Below, in pieces: positions 1-5,530 of a DNA stretch of 7,610 nucleotides. Location: the NCBI GenBank assembly GCA_036782755.1, contig DAIPYL010000065.1, positions 1 through 7,610 on the forward strand, written 5' to 3'. The notes under the pieces were generated by a model. The model made no database searches and was not told the origin of the DNA. It worked only from the letters and a program-made list of their open reading frames with translations. This stretch comes from Jeotgalicoccus sp036782755 (GTDB lineage Bacteria; Bacillota; Bacilli; Staphylococcales; Salinicoccaceae). Position numbers and translations under genes: made by a program. Numbering within the stretch: the first letter of the stretch is position 1; every line of letters begins with the position of its first letter.

Positions 1-39
1 TAATAATGAATTCTTTACAGTATTTAAAACTTACCGCTA

Positions 40-68
40 TTGAGTAAAGATGGAGAATGTCCTACAAT
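40..68 (+). promoter_or_regulatory. Sigma-A type promoter of the tRNA-Ala gene
   Basis: A -35 box TTGAGT (40-45) and a -10 box TACAAT (63-68, one mismatch to TATAAT) are separated by exactly 17 bases. Transcription would start near position 75, about ten bases before the mature tRNA end at 85, which is normal for a singly transcribed tRNA. The -35 matches the consensus at four of six positions. Read directly from sequence; the start point is inferred. Confidence 0.75.
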
Positions 69-84
69 GAGAATAGATATATAC

Positions 85-157
85 GGGGCCATAGCTCAGC
101 TGGGAGAGCGTTGCGCTGGCAGTGCAAAGGTCAGGGGTTCGATCCCCCTTGGCTCCA
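85..157 (+). tRNA. tRNA-Ala, anticodon GGC
   Basis: A full cloverleaf can be drawn. The acceptor stem GGGGCCA pairs with TGGCTCC (one G-T pair), the D stem is GCTC/GAGC, the anticodon stem is TTGCG/TGCAA with loop CTGGCAG, and the T stem AGGGG/CCCCT closes loop TTCGATC. The anticodon is GGC (118-120), which reads alanine GCC and GCU codons. The discriminator base is A157 and CCA is not encoded, so it must be added after transcription. The gene stands alone, with its own promoter upstream and a terminator eight bases downstream. No copy of its 3' end occurs elsewhere in the window, so there is no sign that it serves here as an integration site. Confidence 0.97.
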
Positions 158-164
158 TTCAATT

Positions 165-202
165 AAAAAATCCGGCTCATATTAATATGAGCCGGATTTT
201 TT
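165..202. terminator. Perfect palindromic bidirectional terminator
   Basis: This is a 38-base perfect inverted repeat centred between 183 and 184. Each arm is 19 bases: six A or T, then TCCGGCTCAT or its complement, then ATT at the centre. Because it starts with A6 and ends with T6, each strand gives a hairpin followed by a U-run. It can end the tRNA-Ala transcript on the plus strand and the converging beta-propeller transcript on the minus strand, whose stop codon (205-207) lies two bases beyond it. Confidence 0.93.
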
Positions 203-204
203 TA

Positions 205-1212
205 TTAATTAGTAATGCATGCTGAGTTAATTTTACTTTTCATAACTTCTTCCGGAAAATCAACCGGTACTCTCATCCAGCTTTTACCGCGATCGACTGA
301 GTGATAGACACCTTTGTTATTTACGCCGTAAAACACACTCGGTTCATCTGATGACGTTAACAGATGAGTGACAATCGTTCCTTTACCTTCAGGCAGCCCT
401 TCTGTCACTTCCTGCCACGGTGTGTCTCCCTGTTTACGGAAAATTTTCATTTCTGTTTTATCTCTTTCCGGCATGTAAGCAGATGCCGGACCCCTTGCAC
501 CGGAAACGATGACTGTATCCTTATCACCCGGGTCGACTGCGACATGAACTAAATACGTAAAGTCTCCGAGACCCTCATTATCCGTCTGCCAGGAAACACC
601 TTTGTCATCACTCCATGCATAGCCGCCGCCTCCGGCTTCGTAAAGCAGATTGTCATTTTCCGGGTGAACAATCACGTTATGGACATCAAACTGGGAACCA
701 TCTTTACGATCCTCAAATGACTCGCCATTATCAATAGAACGCATAATACCGCCGAGCTCAATGCCCGCGAGGACAAATGATTCATCCTGAGTACCGCTCG
801 CTATATCTTTAACATGATGTGTATCAGGACGCGGCGGAAAACTCCATTCAGATTTCGACGGCAAATCCTGCAGTGCAGTCATCTCTGTCCACGTTTCACC
901 GTCATCATCTGAATAATGGAGTTCACTTGGTTCCGTTCCGACATATAAACGTTTGGATACCGGACTGATATGCAGCGACATTATTCTTTTAGGCAGCACA
1001 TCTGCACCGACCGCTTCAAACGTTTTACCGTTATCCCTGCTGCGGAATAATCCATCGTCGAAAGTACCGACGTAAAACGTTTCTGAAAGCTCATCCGCAG
1101 CTACCGCGCGTACATCCTCATAACCTGTTTCTATCTCGTTAATCAACCAGTCCTGTTCACTGCCTGTCACGCTGAAAACTTTAGATCCTGAAGTAAAATA
1201 AATTGAAGTCAT
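205..1212 (-). CDS. BNR/Asp-box repeat beta-propeller protein, sialidase-like fold, function unknown
   Basis: This is a 335-residue protein with five Asp-box motifs (S-x-D-x-G-x-S/T-F/W) near residues 58-65, 101-108, 159-166, 201-208 and 305-312, the mark of BNR/VPS10-like beta-propellers. The middle part, with PPRP-x-THHV (about 126-133) and GIELGGIMRS (about 150-159), resembles a widespread bacterial family usually labelled exo-alpha-sialidase or WD40/YVTN/BNR-like protein. No activity is known to me for that family, and I see no clear sialidase arginine triad. There is no signal peptide or membrane segment, so it is probably cytoplasmic, unlike true sialidases. An in-frame ATG at 1236 overlaps the upstream gene and has no properly spaced ribosome site. 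The ATG at 1212 has AGGGAGG seven bases before it and is preferred. It is the second gene of a unit with the pentapeptide protein, 16 bases downstream of it, and ends at a terminator shared with tRNA-Ala. Confidence 0.88.
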   Translation of the reverse strand: MTSIYFTSGSKVFSVTGSEQDWLINEIETGYEDVRAVAADELSETFYVGTFDDGLFRSRDNGKTFEAVGADVLPKRIMSLHISPVSKRLYVGTEPSELHYSDDDGETWTEMTALQDLPSKSEWSFPPRPDTHHVKDIASGTQDESFVLAGIELGGIMRSIDNGESFEDRKDGSQFDVHNVIVHPENDNLLYEAGGGGYAWSDDKGVSWQTDNEGLGDFTYLVHVAVDPGDKDTVIVSGARGPASAYMPERDKTEMKIFRKQGDTPWQEVTEGLPEGKGTIVTHLLTSSDEPSVFYGVNNKGVYHSVDRGKSWMRVPVDFPEEVMKSKINSACITN

Positions 1213-1219
1213 TAATATT

Positions 1220-1226
1220 CCTCCCT
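1220..1226 (-). promoter_or_regulatory. Ribosome binding site deciding the propeller start
   Basis: AGGGAGG on the minus strand lies seven bases before ATG 1212 and directly follows the stop codon of the pentapeptide gene (1229-1231). It is the strongest ribosome site in the area and argues for translation from 1212, not from the in-frame ATG 24 bases further upstream. Confidence 0.8.
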
Positions 1227-1228
1227 GT

Positions 1229-1867
1229 TTAATCATCCTTCACTACGAGTCCCATCAATGCTGCCATCTGAATTGCCTGCACACTTGAAACGATACATCC
1301 TTCCAGGTCTTCACGCTTAATGCTCAGAGATTCAAAATGAGATGAGCTGATATCGACACCTTTAAGCGATGTATCGAAAAATCTTGCTTCGGTTAAATCA
1401 CAGTTTTCGAAACCGATATTTTTAAATTTATTATTATAAAAATCGGCAGTGACCATTCGTGCACCTTCAAACAATACATTCTCAAGCTTCGATTCACTGA
1501 TCCCCGATAAGTTTAAAAGTGACTCCTGAAACTTAACATTTTTAATTCTCGATTCATCAAAGCTCACACCAATCATTTTGCAGTTAACAAACTCAACATT
1601 ATGCGCGGAAGCTCCGTTAAATACTGTATTTGAGAAGTCACAGTTAACAAATTTCGTGTCGGTTAAATCTGCATTATCAAATTCATTATTCGCTAAATTG
1701 CTGTTTCTGATAACAGAGTTATAAGAAATTAATCTTCTTAAATCCATATCAAGAAACTCAGCATCGTTAATCTCAATTCCGTCGAATATCTGGTCTTCAT
1801 CATCGACAATCGATTCGTATGAAACAGTCTCCAGTTCAGCCGGGATCTTCAGCGGTTTTAATTTCAT
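1229..1867 (-). CDS. Pentapeptide-repeat protein (right-handed beta-helix)
   Basis: This is a 212-residue protein made almost entirely of pentapeptide repeats A(D/N)(L/F)xx. Central Leu, Phe, Ile or Met residues recur every five positions from F38 through F63, L68, F73, F78, F83, F93 and F103 to about L188. That is roughly thirty nearly unbroken repeats, or seven to eight coils of a four-sided beta-helix. The tail (about 188-212, containing SVQAIQMAALMGL) looks like the helical cap common in Firmicute members. Some family members (Qnr, MfpA) protect DNA gyrase by mimicking DNA, but most have no known role and nothing here shows gyrase protection. It is acidic, with no signal peptide or membrane segment. 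An in-frame ATG at 1888 has no clear ribosome site, whereas ATG 1867 has GAGGAA at good spacing and is preferred. It is the first gene of a unit with the propeller, behind a candidate sigma-B promoter. Confidence 0.9.
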   Translation of the reverse strand: MKLKPLKIPAELETVSYESIVDDEDQIFDGIEINDAEFLDMDLRRLISYNSVIRNSNLANNEFDNADLTDTKFVNCDFSNTVFNGASAHNVEFVNCKMIGVSFDESRIKNVKFQESLLNLSGISESKLENVLFEGARMVTADFYNNKFKNIGFENCDLTEARFFDTSLKGVDISSSHFESLSIKREDLEGCIVSSVQAIQMAALMGLVVKDD

Positions 1868-1873
1868 GTTAGA

Positions 1874-1879
1874 TTCCTC
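1874..1879 (-). promoter_or_regulatory. Ribosome binding site deciding the pentapeptide gene start
   Basis: GAGGAA on the minus strand has its GAGG core eight bases before ATG 1867. The alternative ATG at 1888 is preceded only by A-rich sequence with no GG core. Confidence 0.65.
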
Positions 1880-1903
1880 GCTATTCATGTAGTTATTTCT
1901 TTT

Positions 1904-1928
1904 ATACCCTTATAAAAAGGACCATAAC
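1904..1928 (-). promoter_or_regulatory. Candidate sigma-B promoter of the pentapeptide-propeller unit
   Basis: On the minus strand GTTATG (1923-1928) and GGGTAT (1904-1909) are 13 bases apart. The Firmicute general stress sigma-B consensus is GTTTAA, 12 to 15 bases, GGGTAT. The -10 box is perfect, but only the GTT of the -35 matches. Reading the same place as sigma-A (TATAAA at 1901-1906) leaves a -35 of TGTTAT, which hardly matches TTGACA. The -35 box lies inside the upstream terminator stem, so part of the match could be chance. The start would fall near 1896, about 30 bases before the chosen ATG. Confidence 0.4.
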
Positions 1929-1947
1929 ACACTGAGTGTCATGGTCC
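1914..1947 (-). terminator. Rho-independent terminator after the small membrane protein gene
   Basis: On the minus strand GGACCATGACAC, loop TCAGT and GTGTTATGGTCC form a 12-bp stem with one G-U pair, followed directly by TTTTT (1914-1918). On the plus strand the same position is an A-C mismatch and no T-run follows, so the minus orientation is clear. It ends the unit that includes the small membrane protein (stop at 1971) and separates it from the pentapeptide gene. Confidence 0.9.
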
Positions 1948-1970
1948 CACTTTAGTCATAACCGGCTATA

Positions 1971-2357
1971 TTAAACACCGTCTGTACTTTTCTTAAAATT
2001 AAATTGTGAAAGTAACGGCAGGGCAACAACAAAAATCCAAAACTGCGGTTCCCGGATATTGAATGCATTCATCTCAGGTTCTCCAACCAAAACGTTCATA
2101 GCTATAATTGCCGCCCAGACAGCACCCATTACAAACAGCCACTGTTTTCTGCTTTCTTTCGTCTCATCAACAGGTTCACTTTCCTCTGGCTCATCTTTTT
2201 TCTTCTCAAAATAAGCACCAATAAAAATAATCATGAATGCCAGTATGATTGGTCCAAATTGAACATACCATGAAATTCCGGGATAAAAATCTGTAACAAT
2301 CAATGTAAACATTGAAGCAGAGATTATGACTGTTATAAATGTACTCTTAGACATCAT
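1971..2357 (-). CDS. Small integral membrane protein of unknown function
   Basis: This is a 128-residue protein with probably four membrane segments: about 6-25, 32-49, 73-92 and 106-121. A very acidic and lysine-rich loop (about 50-71, with EKKKDEPEESEPVDE) lies between the second and third, and the tail is basic (FKKS). By the positive-inside rule the loop is ambiguous because it is rich in both charges. I do not recognise a family. Translation starts at one of two adjacent ATGs (2357 or 2354) behind AAGGTG. It lies 49 bases after the M42 peptidase gene with no terminator between them and is followed by a strong terminator, so it may be the last gene of a peptidase or cupin-channel-peptidase transcript. 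Any functional tie is unknown. Confidence 0.75.
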   Translation of the reverse strand: MMSKSTFITVIISASMFTLIVTDFYPGISWYVQFGPIILAFMIIFIGAYFEKKKDEPEESEPVDETKESRKQWLFVMGAVWAAIIAMNVLVGEPEMNAFNIREPQFWIFVVALPLLSQFNFKKSTDGV

Positions 2358-2406
2358 AACAACACCTTATCTTTTATTTAAAGATCCAATACCTTCTTCA
2401 GCATGA

Positions 2407-3435
2407 TTAATTCTGAATGTACTCAGAAACCAGTTCAAACGTGTTTTCCAGTGCATCGATATGCGTGCGTTCCATGCCGTGGCTGCTTGCGACTCCTGGT
2501 CCAATCAGTGCTGCTTTAATATTTGCACCGCCGCTCATTGCTGCTGATGCATCACTGCCGTACATCGGATAGATATCCACCGCATAGCTCAGTTCTTTTT
2601 CTTTCGCAAAGTTAATCAGCTTCGTCGTCATATCGTAGTCATACGGTCCTGATGAGTCTTTAGCACATATTGACACATCGTATTCCGTACATTCAAGATC
2701 CAGCCCGATACATCCCATATCCACTGCCAGAAGTTCCGTAATGTCTTCCGGAATCCATGCTGCACCGTGTCCGACTTCTTCATATGTTGAGAAGATAAAT
2801 TTCAGATTCGTCGATGGTACAATATTTTCCTGTTTCATCATTTTTAAGATGCTTACCAGTACAGCGACTGATGCTTTATCGTCTAAGAAACGTGATTTAA
2901 TAAATCCTGAATCCGTCACAACGACTTTCGGGTCATATGCGACGATATCACCGTTCTGAATACCGATATTCTGTACATCTTCTTTACTCTCGACACGTTC
3001 GTCCAGTTTTACAATCAGGCTGTCGATATCTCGTTCTTTCGTCGATGCATCTTTAAAGACGTGAATCGACGGTGATTTAGACAGAATTGTCCCCGTATAA
3101 ACTTTGTCATCGCGCGTAATAATATCGCAGTATTCCCCATCTAGTGTTGGTGTCAGCGGTCCGCCGAGTTTAGTCAGCGATAATGTACCGTCCGAGTTAA
3201 TTGAACGGACCATCAGACCTAAAGTGTCCACGTGGGCACTTAGTCCGCGTGTAACCTCAGCATTTTCACCATCCACTTGAACAATCAGATTCCCCTTCGG
3301 TGTTGTAAGTGTTTCATAACCGATATCTTCAATTGTTTCCCGTAAAAAACTTACCGCATTGCTCGTGTAGCCTGTCGGACTGTTAATCGATAACAGCTTT
3401 GTTAAAAATGAAATGGTACCGTCTCTTTTAAACAT
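2407..3435 (-). CDS. M42 family metallo-aminopeptidase (glutamyl aminopeptidase/endoglucanase CelM-like)
   Basis: This is a 342-residue protein of normal length for peptidase family M42, large self-assembling cytoplasmic aminopeptidases with two metal ions that trim N-terminal residues from peptides. The metal and catalytic residues are visible: H68 and D70 in SAHVDTLG, D185 in RFLDDKAS, the Glu pair E219-E220 in STYEEVGHG, D239 in AVDMG, and H325 in the SSHGMERTH segment near the end. The region between about 75 and 165 is the expected inserted dimerisation domain. Some relatives are called endoglucanases, a label now thought wrong. There is no signal peptide. The start at 3435 follows a good AGGGGAG site. 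The gene lies 49 bases behind the FNT channel gene with no terminator between. Which residue it prefers cannot be told from sequence alone. Confidence 0.93.
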   Translation of the reverse strand: MFKRDGTISFLTKLLSINSPTGYTSNAVSFLRETIEDIGYETLTTPKGNLIVQVDGENAEVTRGLSAHVDTLGLMVRSINSDGTLSLTKLGGPLTPTLDGEYCDIITRDDKVYTGTILSKSPSIHVFKDASTKERDIDSLIVKLDERVESKEDVQNIGIQNGDIVAYDPKVVVTDSGFIKSRFLDDKASVAVLVSILKMMKQENIVPSTNLKFIFSTYEEVGHGAAWIPEDITELLAVDMGCIGLDLECTEYDVSICAKDSSGPYDYDMTTKLINFAKEKELSYAVDIYPMYGSDASAAMSGGANIKAALIGPGVASSHGMERTHIDALENTFELVSEYIQN

Positions 3436-3484
3436 TATTCCAGCTCCCCTTTTGTTTAACTTAAGTCTTTGTGTAAACTATACA

Positions 3485-4267
3485 CTAAATCTTTTTCTTA
3501 TACTCGCCATTCAAATAATAATAAATACATGCAACGAAAATCCCGCCGCCGATAATATTACCGATAGTTACAGGGATTAAGTTGTAAATAAATCCGCCGA
3601 CTGTCACTGTTTCCACACTGCTGTGCAGAAGGGCGATTGCCATAATTACCATGTTGGCAATACTGTGCTCAAAACCGACCGCAACGAATGCAAAAATCAG
3701 CACGAAGATCAGTGACAGCTTCGCCATTTCATTGGTTGCACGCGTTGATGTCCATATCGCCAGACACACCAGCCAGTTACATAAAATACCCTGGAACAGG
3801 AGAGGAATAAAGCCGTCGCTCATCTTCCCGGCTGCTGTAAATACTGTGTAGCTGTCTATATTAATTTCCGGGAATATCCCGCTTAAGTAAACGAAGTACG
3901 AAAATGCGAGCGCACCGATTAAGTTCCCGATATAACACCAGATTAAGAGTACTGCCGTCTGTTTCCATGTAATTGTTTTGGTCAGTGCACCAAATGCAAA
4001 TGTCATGACGTTGCCTGTAAATAAATCAGATCCTGCCCAGATAACAATTGCCAGTGCGACACCGAATGTAATACCTGTCATCAGATTAACAAACGGGGAA
4101 TCCACTGCAAATAATGGTCCGCCCATGAAAAACAATACGATACAGCCTACACCGATATACGCACCTGCGAGCATCGATGAGACTAAAAATTTCATATGTG
4201 ATTCTTCGTAATAATTCAATTTATTACGTGCACTGGCGCTCATTGTTTTGATTGTCTCTCTGTACAT
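3485..4267 (-). CDS. Formate/nitrite transporter (FNT) family channel
   Basis: This is a 260-residue membrane protein of the FocA/NirC family, pentameric channels that pass small monovalent anions such as formate, nitrite or hydrosulfide. Six membrane segments are visible from about residue 28 to 250. Family marks are SDLFTGN (80-86, the omega-loop region with pore-lining T84), GNLIGA (114-119), LCNWLVCLA (162-170) and the pore histidine H201 in GFEHSIANM. The N-terminus (1-25) is a soluble amphipathic stretch, as in FocA. The start at 4267 follows AGGAG at eight bases. It lies 19 bases behind a cupin gene, almost certainly in one operon. Sequence alone does not decide between nitrite and formate, and no formate lyase or nitrite reductase gene is in view. 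Confidence 0.93.
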   Translation of the reverse strand: MYRETIKTMSASARNKLNYYEESHMKFLVSSMLAGAYIGVGCIVLFFMGGPLFAVDSPFVNLMTGITFGVALAIVIWAGSDLFTGNVMTFAFGALTKTITWKQTAVLLIWCYIGNLIGALAFSYFVYLSGIFPEINIDSYTVFTAAGKMSDGFIPLLFQGILCNWLVCLAIWTSTRATNEMAKLSLIFVLIFAFVAVGFEHSIANMVIMAIALLHSSVETVTVGGFIYNLIPVTIGNIIGGGIFVACIYYYLNGEYKKKI

Positions 4268-4286
4268 ATCAAACGCTCCTAAATAT

Positions 4287-4586
4287 TTACTTTAAAAATA
4301 CTATAAGAAAATCAGTATCTGTGACCGCTTCAACACTGTGCAGCTCTTCTGCTTCCATAAACAGAATATCGCTGTCTTTAAGTCTGTATTCTTCTTCAGT
4401 GCAGATAAACTTCACCGTGCCGCTTCTGACGATAATAAAAATAGGGTTTTTAGAATCATGTTCCGGAATGTCTTCTCCTGCCTTCAGCTGAATATTAACG
4501 ATATTCGACTGGTCATTCCCAAATATCTTTTTAATTGATTTATCTTTCGCCGTAAGTTCATTCTCAGTATGAATCAATTCCGCCAT
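4287..4586 (-). CDS. Small single-domain cupin protein
   Basis: This is a 99-residue protein forming one cupin beta-barrel. Motif 1 is the stretch from G37 through H43 to G56 and motif 2 centres on H83 (AEELHSVEA). The usual HxH pair is reduced to H43-x-S45, and the motif-1 Glu is replaced by a hydrophobic residue. A full four-ligand metal site is therefore unlikely. It may bind one metal weakly, bind a small ligand, or act as a non-enzymatic sensor. There is no DNA-binding domain, signal peptide or membrane segment. The start at 4586 follows AAAAGGAG ten bases upstream, a slightly long gap. It heads the operon with the FNT channel 19 bases downstream, suggesting a role tied to the same anion or to control of the channel, which is inference. 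Confidence 0.85.
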   Translation of the reverse strand: MAELIHTENELTAKDKSIKKIFGNDQSNIVNIQLKAGEDIPEHDSKNPIFIIVRSGTVKFICTEEEYRLKDSDILFMEAEELHSVEAVTDTDFLIVFLK

Positions 4587-4611
4587 AATATATCCGCTCC
4601 TTTTAGTTATT

Positions 4612-4617
4612 ATTATA
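4612..4617 (-). promoter_or_regulatory. Possible -10 box for the cupin-channel operon
   Basis: A perfect TATAAT on the minus strand lies 25 bases before the cupin ATG, preceded directly by TG. The -35 position falls in the kinase terminator stem (GGGAGT at 17 bases) and does not match the consensus, so the promoter is weak, helped by an activator, or misidentified. Confidence 0.4.
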
Positions 4618-4629
4618 CATTAAGGCATT

Positions 4630-4660
4630 AAAAAACTCCCTGGCTGACGGTCAGAGAGTT
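4630..4660 (-). terminator. Rho-independent terminator after the kinase gene
   Basis: On the minus strand AACTCTCTG (4652-4660) pairs with CAGGGAGTT (4634-4642), nine pairs including one G-U, around a nine-base loop. A T-run follows (4630-4635). The hairpin lies 11 bases past the kinase stop codon and separates the exporter-kinase unit from the cupin operon. Confidence 0.85.
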
Positions 4661-4671
4661 TGAATCATTTG

Positions 4672-5514
4672 TTACGGCTGCTGAGCGATATAATCTTCAC
4701 AAATTTTAAATACTTCATCAGCAGCCGGACGGTTTTCCGCAGCCGGGTCCAGACAACTGTCAATCATAGCAGCAAGCTGATTATCCGCTTTAATCTTTCT
4801 GAGACTGGATACCGGTGCGGCGTTCCGTTCCAGCTGTTCGTAACGATCATCAAAGCTTTTAAAAGGACGTTCACCGGTCATCATAAAGAACAGCACTACT
4901 CCGATGCCCCATACATCTGCTGCAGATGTTAACGGTTCTCCCGAAGCCTGTTCAGGCGACATATAAGGTCTCGTTCCCGTCCCTTTTTTGACACTTCCAG
5001 GTGTCGCTGCAAGATTGAGATCAAATAATTTAGCCAAAGGCGGCTGTGAAATAATATTCGACGGCTTAATATCCAGATGAAGTATGTTATTTCGATGCAG
5101 ATAATTTACAACCGCTGCGATCTGCTTACCAAAGTGCGCAATTTGTATTAACGGCAGTTCCTCTTCTTTTTTATATACCTGTCGAACCAGATGGGATATA
5201 GTTTCTCCGGTCAGCGTTTCCTGAATAATAACAGGTTCAGGTTCCAAAAGAAGCTCATATCCTCTGATTAAATTAGGATGGGATAAGTTTGTAATCAGTT
5301 CACCTTCACGAATCAGTCTGTCCACAGCTTTTTCTTTCGATGCGACATTTGGCTGCACTGTTTTCCCAATCGTGCTGCACATTCTCTCTTCACTCCACAA
5401 ATGGTACAAATCACAGTCTTTTCCACGTCTCATATGCGTAACAACTTTATAATCTGCCACAAGAGTATCGCCTTTTTTCAGCGGTTCTATTAATAATTCT
5501 TCCTCAGTCTTCAT
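4672..5514 (-). CDS. Soluble eukaryotic-type Ser/Thr protein kinase with altered motifs
   Basis: This 280-residue protein is a kinase domain from end to end. Visible parts are the likely ATP lysine K51 (TIGKTV), an alpha-C Glu near E70, the catalytic loop HLDIKPSN (146-153, with D148, K150, N153), the metal Asp D165 in LFDLNLA, the activation segment GTGTRPYMSPEQ (178-189), D200 in ADVWGIG, and R262 in ENRPA. Three motifs deviate: the Gly-rich loop reads MRRGKDCDLY, HRD is HLD, and DFG is DLN. All catalytic groups remain, so activity is plausible. It lacks the transmembrane and PASTA parts of the cell-wall kinase PrkC/Stk1 and is therefore not that kinase. From memory it resembles a kinase type commoner in Actinobacteria, which is unverified. 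Its start follows AGGGGGT. It lies 16 bases behind the ABC exporter gene, so the two are surely cotranscribed and the exporter is the obvious candidate partner. Confidence 0.9.
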   Translation of the reverse strand: MKTEEELLIEPLKKGDTLVADYKVVTHMRRGKDCDLYHLWSEERMCSTIGKTVQPNVASKEKAVDRLIREGELITNLSHPNLIRGYELLLEPEPVIIQETLTGETISHLVRQVYKKEEELPLIQIAHFGKQIAAVVNYLHRNNILHLDIKPSNIISQPPLAKLFDLNLAATPGSVKKGTGTRPYMSPEQASGEPLTSAADVWGIGVVLFFMMTGERPFKSFDDRYEQLERNAAPVSSLRKIKADNQLAAMIDSCLDPAAENRPAADEVFKICEDYIAQQP

Positions 5515-5530
5515 TGTTTTACCCCCTGTA

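Noticed and set aside
40..225. A 61-residue open frame on the plus strand running through the tRNA
   Set aside because: Its AIAQLGER...GSIPLGS wording is the well-known false protein produced by translating a tRNA gene and its flanks. It covers the promoter, tRNA and terminator.
1213..1236. Longer start for the beta-propeller at ATG 1236
   Set aside because: It would overlap the pentapeptide gene, its only GG-containing stretch touches the ATG directly, and the ATG at 1212 has a strong, well-spaced site.
1229..1867. Calling the pentapeptide protein a Qnr-type quinolone resistance determinant
   Set aside because: The fold is shared, but I see no Qnr-specific loops or closeness beyond the repeat itself. 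Most pentapeptide proteins are not gyrase protectors.
2378..2404. Eight-codon minus-strand frame (MLKKVLDL) just after the M42 stop, considered as a leader peptide or broken extension
   Set aside because: It has no ribosome site, is far too short to support, and the M42 protein already ends at its normal length.
3471..3485. Inverted repeat GTGTA-AACTA-TACAC between the FNT and M42 genes, considered as a Rex-type redox operator
   Set aside because: The arms are only five bases, and the GTG-to-CAC spacing is nine bases instead of the eight of the Rex box. The flanking bases do not extend the match. It is not a terminator either.
4672..5514. Calling the kinase PrkC/Stk1
   Set aside because: It lacks the transmembrane segment and PASTA domains, and no PP2C phosphatase gene is next to it.
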